Source: Histomonas meleagridis (Eukaryota; Parabasalia; Tritrichomonadida; Dientamoebidae). Taken from it: 64,000 nt of DNA. The translations under genes were made by a program, and so were the position numbers. Numbering within the stretch: the stretch's first letter is position 1; every line of letters begins with the position of its first letter. Where the stretch lies: assembly GCA_020186115.1 (NCBI GenBank), contig WSYJ01000146.1, forward strand, positions 62,001-126,000. The letters are read 5' to 3'. Shown one piece after another: positions 20,965-28,762 of the stretch. The notes under the pieces are model-generated. The model worked only from the letters and a program-made list of their open reading frames with translations, did no database searches and had not been told where the DNA came from.

Positions 20965-21052
20965 GGGTTAACTTTAACCAAAAAGTGAACCCTCAACGAA
21001 TACGAGTCACGCCAGGGCTCGAATCCGAGTAAATTAGCGTTTTTCGAATGAT
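20965..21052 (+). repeat. Dispersed Maverick intergenic repeat, copy 1
   Basis: The block GTGAACCCTCAACGA ... TAGCGTTTTTCGAATGATTT recurs at about 24635-24697 with slightly different spacing, again upstream of a plus-strand gene. The preceding GAGGGTTAACTTTAACC is a near-palindrome. Between lies a small hairpin CTCGAATCCGAG. A regulatory role is possible but unproven. Confidence 0.6.
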
Positions 21053-21163
21053 TTGACATGAATATTGCATGTTTGCTCGAGTTACTGAAAGGTTAACTTT
21101 TTGTGATTTTTTAACCCTTGAATTTTTTATATATGTTATTCATAAATTTTTACAATATATAAA

Positions 21164-21982
21164 ATGTATAATGCAGTAATTGATTATACAATTTCTTCCT
21201 ACGACGCTGAACATTACAATAGAATTGACGTAAACTTACCGTCACCGCCAACACGTCAAGCAAAAATGATTGTAACATCGTTAACGACTAAATGTTCTAT
21301 TGTTGTTATTGAGAAAGATGATTTTATACAGATTAACGGTAAAAAATACTATTTCAATAATGATTACACTGACTTAAACTCTCAAACGTTTATATTACTG
21401 TTGAATTCTTTAATTCAAGAATCAGGCGTTACGTCTGAAGTCGACGAAGCCGGTAGAATTGTATTTACTTCTTCAAATGCCTTTACAATAAATAATGCTT
21501 CATATAATATAATTCAAATATCAGGATTATACTCACAAATTCTTCCTATACCATCAACATGGTGCCCTGCACCCGGCTCTGAGAGCCTTAATGGTACAGA
21601 TACATGGCGCTCTGGCGCCGGGGATCCCAAAGGATCCTTTGAAATATTCGCTGAATCAGTCGGAAATACTTTATCAACTCCAGTATTATATCTTTTGTCG
21701 AATGTTGGAAAAAGTTCTTATAGAAATTTAAACGAAACCATTAACATTTCAAAAATCGTTCTTAGAATCAATAACTCTTTTTTCGGCAAATTTTCCGATT
21801 ATTGTATCAAACGCTGATTTTGAAATTGACATAAATTCTAATGATTTGTCACATATACAGTTGACACTCGTTGACGCAAACCTTCACGAAGTACATTTAC
21901 TGAATCCAATGTATATAACAATTTCTGTTCAAGGCATACAGGATGAAGATTTATTTGTCGGTGAGATTCAAAATCAAAAATG
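21164..21982 (+). CDS. Beta-rich Maverick protein, candidate minor capsid (frameshifted)
   Basis: Frame 21164-21817 plus an open continuation in another frame to the TGA at 21982, joined by a slip in the T6 run near 21778-21785; about 270 residues. Beta-rich, with no recognised family. The start ATG follows CAATATATAAA. A 63-bp insert of three hairpins (21575-21637) lies in frame and encodes a Gly/Ser/Asp-rich loop. The gene ends just before the second copy of the triple-hairpin element and converges on the packaging ATPase. A penton or other virion role is inference from composition and neighbours. Confidence 0.55.
21575..21637. repeat. In-frame triple-hairpin insert
   Basis: Three perfect hairpins in a row: GGCTC-TGA-GAGCC (21575-21587), GGCGC-TCTG-GCGCC (21606-21619) and GGATCC-CAAA-GGATCC (21622-21637). 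The insert is GC-rich in an AT-rich gene and keeps the reading frame. It resembles palindromic coding inserts known in some bacteria and organelles; here the comparison is by form only. Confidence 0.7.
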
Positions 21983-21996
21983 AATTTTTATGAAAC

Positions 21997-22051
21997 ATTG
22001 TTTCGCTCCGAAGGAGCTCAGGCTCAGAGAGCCGTTCCGAATCTTAAGATT
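21997..22051. terminator. Triple-hairpin element, copy 2
   Basis: Identical over 55 bp to 9857-9911. It lies between the convergent 21164 gene and the packaging ATPase; the ATPase stop (TAA, complement of 22044-22046) is inside the AATCTTAAGATT palindrome. Two identical copies 12 kb apart at equivalent convergent junctions suggest mobility or selection. Confidence 0.72.
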
Positions 22052-22919
22052 CTTTTATTTTTTGATTTATAATAACTCTTCGTGCTTTAATGTGAATACT
22101 AAACGTTGCGTGTGGACTTTGAAGCTTAGAATAAACGGACCATAAATTATTAACATCAAATATTGATGCAGGACTTTCTTTTATTAAGTCATAAAAATCA
22201 TCTTTTGAAATTCCATTAAATAATACAATATCTGATAAAGTTCTTTTTATATCTTTTGGTATACTTTTTGTTGTTTGCACACAAATGATAACGTTAATAT
22301 TAAAGTGTCTGAGTTTTTTAAGTAATCTTGACATCTCCGTTTCTTTACTTCTCAGCAAAGGATGATTAGCAAAATCATCTAATATCAACAAACATCTATG
22401 CGGATAAGTTTTCCATTGATACTTCGCTAACTTCTCGGAAATGTATTTTAATTTCTTCTTTGAGTTATTCAAATTATATTTCATAAATAATCTTTCTACT
22501 TCTTCATCCGTTTTCTTAAAATCAGAATTGATATATTTGATGATAGAATTATATTTTAAAATTCTCCGAATATATTTATTAATCCAGTCTAACAAATCAG
22601 TATCTTTTATCGCAACAAGTTTCGTTTTCTTTATTGCTTCTTTATAAGTATTTACTGTTTCATCAAATTTTGAGGATGTACTACAAATAGTTATTAGTTC
22701 GAAAAACGGTTCGTTAAATAATACTTCTTGTTTCGCTCCAAGTTTAACGTAAAGATATGATTTCCCTGAACCCATCGGCGCTATAAAAGCAGTTATTCCG
22801 TTTTGAGCAAATAAAAATTTTTCATGAATGGGTTTTATCTTAGCATTTTCTAAAATTTCTTTGTTCTGTTTTTCTAATTTATCAAACAATTCTTCTATCT
22901 CATCAAATTTTTTTATCAT
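22044..22919 (-). CDS. Genome-packaging ATPase (A32/FtsK-HerA superfamily)
   Basis: 291 residues, intact. Walker A is APMGSGKSY (residues ~47-55), Walker B is CLLILDDF (about 178-185), and a downstream strand-plus-Gln motif reads INVIICVQTTKSIP, followed by RTLSDIVLFNG. This arrangement matches the poxvirus A32-type packaging ATPases found in all Polintons and their viral relatives, which pump DNA into the capsid. A coiled helix at the N-terminus precedes the core. It is divergent from the 22990 gene across 70 bp that includes AAAAATAAATTTTTT. Confidence 0.9.
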   Translation of the reverse strand: MIKKFDEIEELFDKLEKQNKEILENAKIKPIHEKFLFAQNGITAFIAPMGSGKSYLYVKLGAKQEVLFNEPFFELITICSTSSKFDETVNTYKEAIKKTKLVAIKDTDLLDWINKYIRRILKYNSIIKYINSDFKKTDEEVERLFMKYNLNNSKKKLKYISEKLAKYQWKTYPHRCLLILDDFANHPLLRSKETEMSRLLKKLRHFNINVIICVQTTKSIPKDIKRTLSDIVLFNGISKDDFYDLIKESPASIFDVNNLWSVYSKLQSPHATFSIHIKARRVIINQKIKES

Positions 22920-22989
22920 ACTTCTCTTTAAAGTAAATTTTTTCGCATTATTTTTTTATTTATAAAAATAAATTTTTTACCGTTAATAA

Positions 22990-23484
22990 ATGGATTCATT
23001 CCAAGATTATTTAATATCAGAATATAAAATTAAGTCGCAAGACAAGTCTTGCTCCGGCAAGACGCCTTACGCCGCTGTTGATTTTAAATATAATCATAAT
23101 ACAACAGTGAAGATAGACAAACCAACAAATAAACCTATACTTCATAATAATATTCTTGTCGGCGTTAAATTTTATGATAAGAATTTAAAACTTCTTGAAT
23201 CAGTAAATTTAAAGTTTACCGATAACATTCTTACTAAAACAAATGAAAAGAAACTTGTAAATATTGCTCCTGCAGAATTAAATAATAAATTTATGAAAGC
23301 CAGAAATGATATTGTCAAGAAGATCACAAACGAACTTGTTGAGAAACGTGAAGAAATCGATAATAGAATTATATCATTAAATGCATATATTGGTAATCAA
23401 AATATAGCAATTTCAAAAGAGTTTGAAGGAGAAAAAATAACTTTTCCGGAAAATACAAACAATAAGAAATCGTTTGATATGTAA
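22990..23484 (+). CDS. Maverick protein of unknown function, 164 aa
   Basis: Intact 164-residue protein, mixed beta and helical, with no recognised family. Near residue 20 a GC-rich palindromic patch (23037-23061) encodes SQDKSCSGKTPYAA. It contains GCAAGAC-AA-GTCTTGC overlapping CTTGC-TCCG-GCAAG, so this N-terminal loop may be a palindromic insert. The C-terminal half (KARNDIVKKITNELVEKREEID) is helical. Confidence 0.6.
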   Translation: MDSFQDYLISEYKIKSQDKSCSGKTPYAAVDFKYNHNTTVKIDKPTNKPILHNNILVGVKFYDKNLKLLESVNLKFTDNILTKTNEKKLVNIAPAELNNKFMKARNDIVKKITNELVEKREEIDNRIISLNAYIGNQNIAISKEFEGEKITFPENTNNKKSFDM

Positions 23485-24285
23485 ATCATGTGAAAATGAC
23501 TATCATATAACGAGATAAATTTATTTTAAAATTTCAATGTCAGTTTTTCACTTTTTCAATGAACGCCTTACGTTCGATTCCCGTACAGTGCGTTTTTTGT
23601 TAATGTCTTACGTTCGATTCCCAAACCTATTGAATTTTATTTTTGAACTTTTTTTACTCGTTCTACCTTAACGTTCAACTCTAACGTTCTTCCTTAACGT
23701 TCGACTCTAACGTTCTTCCTTAACGTTCACTTTATCCTTCGTCATAAACACCGTCATAAAATTCGTCATCAAATATTTTTTACATTTGCCACTAAATTCA
23801 ATGACAATTCAAAAAATTTTACGTTTGACACTAATTGATAGCATCATTCAAATTTACATTTTCAGTACTCATTCAAATCTCATTACTGCCCGCCAATTTC
23901 TAATCCTTAACGTTCAATTACCACCAAAATTTTTTTCATTGTAAAATAATTCAATACTTTACTTTTTACAACATTGAAAAAAAAATGCTCCTGTGTCGAG
24001 AAACGCGTGTCAGATTTTTTTTTTAAGATTTCAATACTTTTAAAAACTTTTTCAGAACTCATTCAAATTCATTTCCCGCCAATATTTTCAGTACCTATTC
24101 AATTATTAATCGTTTTGCCACCAAATTAAATGACAATTCAAAAAATTTTACATTTGCCACTAAATTAAATGATAATTCAAAATATTTTTTACAACAACTT
24201 CAACCGTCAGTTTCGCGTTCTCTCAAAATTGAATGCTCATTCAAATTTTCTATCGAATTAGCTGGCTCACAAAAATCATTTTGAT
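23485..24285. other. Maverick noncoding region with short degenerate repeats
   Basis: No gene found. Repeated motifs include CCTTAACGTTC (several copies, 23660-23725), TTACGTTCGATTCCC (twice, about 23570-23620) and TTTGCCACTAAATTAAATGA (near 23775, 24115 and 24150). The GTTCGATTCC words resemble a tRNA T-arm/B-box, but no cloverleaf could be built around them. Confidence 0.6.
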
Positions 24286-24289
24286 TGTT

Positions 24290-24480
24290 GTTGCGAGCGG
24301 AGCGAGCACACTCAGGGGATTGAAGGGGGCTGAGACCTCCGAGAGGTCCGAAGGGCACCTCCGGGGTCGAAGACCCCGAAATCCCCCCCAGTGATAAAGG
24401 TCGGGAATGATCACGGGATCCCCTAGGGCCTGCGCTGGCAGGGGGCCCCTAGGGACCTCGGGATCAGTCCCGACCGCATT
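24290..24480. repeat. GC-rich palindromic island
   Basis: Sharply GC-rich block in an AT-rich element. Hairpins: GACCTC-CGA-GAGGTC (24334-24348), CGGGGTC-GAA-GACCCCG (24362-24378) and a 77-nt imperfect palindrome from GGTCGGGA (24399) to TCCCGACC (24475), whose arms also pair TGATC/GATCA and two copies of CCCTAGGG. No protein is encoded. A structured RNA, terminator, packaging or replication signal are all possible. Confidence 0.75.
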
Positions 24481-24634
24481 ATATACCTACCGGAAATGTT
24501 ATGAAAAGACATGTTATTTGAAATTGTAAAAAAGTGGTTCCATAAAAAATTCAATAGTGCTGTATCTCGAACCAACGACCTTTACAAAAAAGTGACACTC
24601 GAAAAGTGACACAAAATTTCTGAGGGTTAAAAAA

Positions 24635-24697
24635 ATAAAAAAGTGAACCCTTTTTTGAACCCTCAACGAAGTAAAATAAGCGTTTTTCGGATGATTT
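24635..24697 (+). repeat. Dispersed Maverick intergenic repeat, copy 2
   Basis: Shares GAACCCTCAACGA and AGCGTTTTTCGGATGATTT with 20985-21052. It precedes the second HNH gene. Another GAGGGTT relative lies near 25540. Confidence 0.6.
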
Positions 24698-24757
24698 CAC
24701 AAAATCAAAAATTAAAGCTAATTTTTAAATAATTTATTTTTTTATTTTTAATAAAAT

Positions 24758-25318
24758 ATGAGTTGGAAAACTTGCGTTGTAAACCGAAATTATGAGATTA
24801 ACACAGAATACCCTTATGCCATTAGAAGAAAAAAAAAAAAAAAAATCATTAAAGAATTTTCAATTAAAACTACCGGTTATATTGCATGTAAATTAAACAG
24901 AAAATTATATCTTAAACATCGTATTGTTGCATTACAATTTATTCCAAATCCTGATGACAAACCTTTTATAGATCATATAGATCACAATCGTTCAAACAAT
25001 CACGTTTCAAATCTCCGTTGGGTTTATCAGTCAGAAAATCTAAAAAATACTTCTTCATATAGCGATAGAGCTTTTGAATTCTTCGACGAAATCAATGAAG
25101 ATTCAATTGAAATTTTAGAATACGGTAACCATAAATTTAAAGATTATTATTATGATCCTGAGCTTGATTCTTTCTTCTTCTGGAACGACATTAAATTTAG
25201 AAAATTAACAATCTGTTATGATAAGCGCGGTTTGGCATTTGTTAGAGCGTATGACGTGAATCATAAAAAAGTACAAGTACGTTATAAAAAATTCATGAAA
25301 CTTTACGGATTATTATAA
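24758..25318 (+). CDS. HNH homing-type endonuclease (NUMOD4-HNH like), copy 2
   Basis: 186 residues, intact, paralogous to 10865-11455 but on the other strand near the right end. Visible motifs: an MSWKTC start, a lysine-rich run near residue 22 encoded by a long A tract, the HNH core HRIVALQFIPNP...FIDHIDHNRSNNHVSNLRWV, and the C-terminal block EFFDEINEDSIE...FFFWNDIKFRKL. The C-terminus (KKFMKLYGLL) probably represents the unbroken form of the end that has slipped in copy 1. A DNA endonuclease role is family knowledge; its target is unknown. Confidence 0.85.
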   Translation: MSWKTCVVNRNYEINTEYPYAIRRKKKKKIIKEFSIKTTGYIACKLNRKLYLKHRIVALQFIPNPDDKPFIDHIDHNRSNNHVSNLRWVYQSENLKNTSSYSDRAFEFFDEINEDSIEILEYGNHKFKDYYYDPELDSFFFWNDIKFRKLTICYDKRGLAFVRAYDVNHKKVQVRYKKFMKLYGLL

Positions 25319-25371
25319 AACTTAGTTTAAATAATTTATTTTTTTTGTCATATTCTTTTTGCGTGATTTTT

Positions 25372-25662
25372 AAAAGGTACTTTTTTGATAAAAACCTTCA
25401 GTTAATAACAGCTTTAAGCTCCAAACACAACTTTCCACATAGGATTAACATCAAAACACTAAATTCTTACAGATATATCAACTTTCAACTTTTGCGTTAA
25501 ATCCTTCAAAAAATGCTTATTTTCTCCGTTTCGTTGAGGGTTCAAAAAAAGGGTTAAAAAATCACCTTTGAAAATTAAAAGGTACTTTTTTGATAAAAAC
25601 CTTCAGTTAATAACAACTTTGAGCTCCAAACACAACTTTCCACATAGGATTAACATCAAAAC
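25372..25662 (+). repeat. Right subterminal direct repeats, 205-bp period
   Basis: An ~86-bp block beginning AAAAGGTACTTTTTTGATAA occurs at 25372-25458 and again at 25577-25662. Both end in CCACATAGGATTAACATC, the complement of the left subterminal motif GATGTTAATCCTATGTGG. The region 25319-25680 has no gene. Confidence 0.85.
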
Positions 25663-25680
25663 CTCAGTTAATAACAACCT

Positions 25681-25896
25681 TCCACATAGTATTAACAACA
25701 ACTCAGCCGGATTAATGCCTCACACATTTTAAATATAAATGTCATCATGAATTTAAATATATTTTATTACTTTCAATCAAAACCAACCGATTTATGATAA
25801 TTCAATCGATTTTAGCCGTTCATCCTTTAGTTTATGTAGCGCGGCTTGAAGCGAGCGTATCACGCGAAGCTTCAATAGCGCTGTGTGTGTGTGTGT
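25681..25896 (-). repeat. Maverick right terminal inverted repeat
   Basis: Reverse complement of 1614-1830, ending in a GT microsatellite. The variable GC-rich patch (25846-25875) has arms TTGAAGC/GCTTCAA and an inner stem GCGT-ATC-ACGC, replacing different but equally pairing sequences of the left TIR. Confidence 0.9.
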
Positions 25897-25978
25897 CCGA
25901 ACGCTAGAAAGAAGTAGTTAAGAACGATGGTGATTACACAATTAATAATTATTAATAAACGAATTATAGTCACTTTTG

Positions 25979-26068
25979 CAGGAAGGTTTCCCAACGGTAG
26001 GAAGGTTTTAAATATGAATTCGATTATTTTCCCTTCATTCGACTCTATCGTTGGGAAACCTTTCTGGG
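25979..26068. repeat. Short inverted repeat, possible mini-element
   Basis: GGAAGGTTTCCCAACG (from 25981) and its inverted form CGTTGGGAAACCTTTC (to about 26066) flank about 50 bp. This could be a small MITE or a cruciform. The remaining DNA between the Maverick and 26406 shows nothing else; it does not continue the pogo-like transposase seen on the left side. Confidence 0.5.
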
Positions 26069-26406
26069 TCCACTTTATTTGGTCGAATCTATTATTTTTT
26101 TGGTTTAATCGGACGATATTCAGAAATATGATGAAAAATCTAATAGATAATATCCTAAACCTTTCAGTTTTGATTCATTATTATTATCATTAGAAATGTG
26201 TTTTGGTTGATTTTTATTATTTTTTATTGTTAAAGAAAAAACTTTTTAAATACATTCCACTTTTGAATACTTTACATGCTGTTTGAATTAATAACTGAAT
26301 TTGAGGGAGTTTCACTTTTTGAATACTTCACATATTCGTCAAAAAGAATAATAATGTTTCACAAATGCACTTATCTTCTTAATTTTTCACAAAGTCATAA
26401 ATTTTG

Positions 26407-26622
26407 ATGAACGCTCCACCGATGAACCAACCTATTTAGTTGGAGGATCAACTTCGTCAAGAAATTCCAAATCTTGGAGTCGAAGGTATGATGCAAAAGT
26501 ACCATGTAGGGAGAAAAATGGTATATAATCTTTGCATCGAATTAGGAATAGAAATTCCTAGAAGAGGTCAACGGCTCCATGACATTCCAACTGAATTTGT
26601 GGCTTATATTCAAAGATTCTAA
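26407..26622 (+). pseudogene. Small helix-turn-helix-like reading frame with in-frame TAG
   Basis: An ATG at 26407 lies seven bases after an Inr-like TCATAA. The frame is MNAPPMNQPI, a TAG (26437-26439), then about 60 open codons including GVEGMMQKYHVGRKMVYNLC, which looks like a helix-turn-helix. It may be a decayed transposase or regulator fragment, or a chance frame. No family was established. Confidence 0.3.
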
Positions 26623-27169
26623 TTTTTATTCAATCTTTTTTCTTTTGTATGGAGCTTTCGCCCAGCTTGTTAGTCGAAGCCTGGAGTCCGATGTTAGAGA
26701 TTGATCACTATAATGGAAGGGTACCCTTCTTGCATTTTTTGTATCGATGCGCATTTTTTTTAGTTTTTTCGTTGTTTTTGTTGTACCACAACCGTCAGTT
26801 CAATCAAAACAGCCCAGCAATGCGTAGCTTTTTCAATATATACCGATCATAACCGTCGACAGTACCCATATTCCCACTAACTTGACGATATTGGTATAAA
26901 CTACTCAATTAATTTTTTGAGGCTATCAAAGTTATCAAAAAGTTCGAATTTCCTCTTGCTATATTTTTTATTGTTAGCAGATAAAAAGTGACAAAAAATA
27001 AATTGAGTAGTTTATTCGAATGGGTCCCTTTAATCGTTTCCCAACCCCCTCTCCATAAAATACAATAATAAAAGCACAATAACTATTTAAAAAAAAAAGC
27101 TTGTTATATAAAATTCATCATTTTCTTTTTACATTTATGACAAGTAGAATTATTTTCTATATCTTCAAA
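26623..27169. other. Intergenic DNA
   Basis: No supported gene. A short frame at 26649-26852 has no recognisable features. Homopolymer and AT-rich DNA continue to the end of the NT-C2 gene. Confidence 0.4.
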
Positions 27170-27811
27170 TTAACTAAACTTTAAAATTACATCAGTGAGA
27201 AGCTGATCAATTTGCTTCTCAAGCAACTGATATTTCTCGTTAGTTACAGAGAACGTTGCTCCTTTTACTGACGAGTTCGAATCAGATATACTGAATGTTT
27301 CTGATTGTTTTTGGTTTGAAAATGATCCGGACCTTGCAGAAAAAGAAGTTTCGCTTTCACTTCTTGGAACCACAAGGCTTTGGAATTGCTGACTTTCAGA
27401 GCTTTCTTCAGCTGGTGGAGATTCATCTGGAAATAGTAATAAACAAGAAAAGCAAGTATTATAAGAACAATGATCAAGGAGAACGTGGAGGTACTTTTTG
27501 TTCTCCTTGAAGCATTGAACAACATCAATTTCAACAATTCCATAACGTGTATATCCTGAACCTGTTGCTGTTTCGAAACGAAATGAAAGACGTAATGGTC
27601 TTACAAGCTTCCCACTGAAGTGAGAAGATACATCATATAAAAAGCATATTGGTTCTGGAAAAATCACTTGATTTTGGACAATGGCATAAGCTTTTGTTTT
27701 AATGTGTTTTGATCCTTGTTTAGCTTTGAAAAAGATTCGATACTGATTTGGAGGCATGTCTATTAATTTCATATCTGTGAGAATAACCTTGATTTTTTTC
27801 TTTTTAAACAT
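27170..27811 (-). CDS. NT-C2 (EEIG1/EHBP1-type) domain-like protein, 213 aa
   Basis: The N-terminal ~125 residues alternate short beta strands in the order expected of an N-terminal C2 domain: KIKVILTDMKL, YRIFFKAKQGSKHIKTKAY, VIFPEPICFLYDV, RLSFRFETATGSG and YGIVEIDVVQC. It ends with an HVLLDHCSYNTCFSCLLLF strand pair. A Ser-rich linker and a short C-terminal coiled coil (YQLLEKQIDQLLTDVILKF) follow. NT-C2 proteins link membranes, Rab-type GTPases and the cytoskeleton. The assignment is by strand pattern and is moderate. The gene is intronless and starts at the first ATG. Confidence 0.5.
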   Translation of the reverse strand: MFKKKKIKVILTDMKLIDMPPNQYRIFFKAKQGSKHIKTKAYAIVQNQVIFPEPICFLYDVSSHFSGKLVRPLRLSFRFETATGSGYTRYGIVEIDVVQCFKENKKYLHVLLDHCSYNTCFSCLLLFPDESPPAEESSESQQFQSLVVPRSESETSFSARSGSFSNQKQSETFSISDSNSSVKGATFSVTNEKYQLLEKQIDQLLTDVILKFS

Positions 27812-28762
27812 TAAAATGATTTAGAAATGAACGTTTAAATTACGTTGACTATTTTCACACAATAGTGAAAAATTGACTATTTTGAGAAATGACAACTGTC
27901 AAACGTCACAAAAAAACCAATTTTCCCTGTGATTTTAAGTATCTCTCTCCAAGCTATTCCAAAGCAATATCTCTTTTCACATTCATCTAATCAAAAATAT
28001 GAGAAAAACAGAGGATATACCCACAACGAAGACAACTGTCAAAACAATTTTTTGAATACATATTTGGCTGTCTAAAATTCGGCCTATGGTTTTTATGGGA
28101 CTTCTTTGAAAAATTCAATACCAATAACCACCTAATGTTGGTGATTTCAATTGTATCACATGTGAAAGCATGCTTTTAAATAGTTTATTTAATTGAAAAA
28201 ATGAGATCTATCGGTTTCGAAACCATTTTTAATAAAAAAATACAAACATTGTTTCAAATTGATTTTAAAATAAAAAGATTATTTATAAGGAAATTAGAAT
28301 CTGTTATATATCAAGTAAACTATTCATCATACCCTTGAATTGTTCATTTTGTTTTATGGAAAAATATCCATCTGAAGAATCGCAGCAAATTTTTTATTCT
28401 GATTTATCGAAAAAAATCTAGCAGAAGTTACTGTGGGATATCCCACTTAAATATTTCGCATGCAAATAATAATTCATATTATTCTATTTTGAAGCATAAA
28501 CCAAAATATCATTTGGAATTTGAAGAAAATATTTAACGAGATATAAATTTCTCTTTCATGTTGATTTATTTCTAATATCATTATTAATTTTTGTACCCTT
28601 TTCTTCAAAAAATAGTAAAATTCCAAAATCATCGTCATTAATACTTTATACAAATACTAAATCATTAATTTTCTCAAATTCTAATTTACAACAAAATGAC
28701 AAATTTCAAAATATTTTTTACACCTTCAAATGAACAAGAAAATACAAATAAAACTTTATTTC
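27812..28762. other. Intergenic DNA
   Basis: About 950 bp of AT-rich DNA between two minus-strand genes. No gene, RNA or repeat was recognised. It should contain the promoter of the NT-C2 gene and the 3' region of the GAP gene. Confidence 0.5.

Larger units (their letters stand above)
1614..25896. mobile_element. Maverick/Polinton giant self-synthesising transposon
   Basis: A 24.3-kb element bounded by ~216-bp terminal inverted repeats, each starting with an AC/GT microsatellite run followed by AGCGCTAT. It carries the diagnostic Polinton set: retroviral-type integrase (4094-5243), major capsid protein (8220-9834), protein-primed type family B polymerase (11545-13832) and packaging ATPase (22044-22919). 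It also has a RuvC-like resolvase, two HNH endonucleases and two fibre-like proteins. Genes lie on both strands, with convergent pairs often ending in short hairpin clusters. Most large genes carry single-base frameshifts, so this copy looks decayed, or poorly polished because the element is multicopy. The exact termini and target duplication are hidden in the AC microsatellite. Confidence 0.93.

Noticed and set aside
23565-23622. Possible tRNA gene
   Set aside because: Only the T-arm-like words are present; no acceptor stem, D-arm or anticodon arm could be assembled.
26649-26852. 67-codon frame after the Maverick
   Set aside because: No recognisable motif and no homologous pattern; probably chance.
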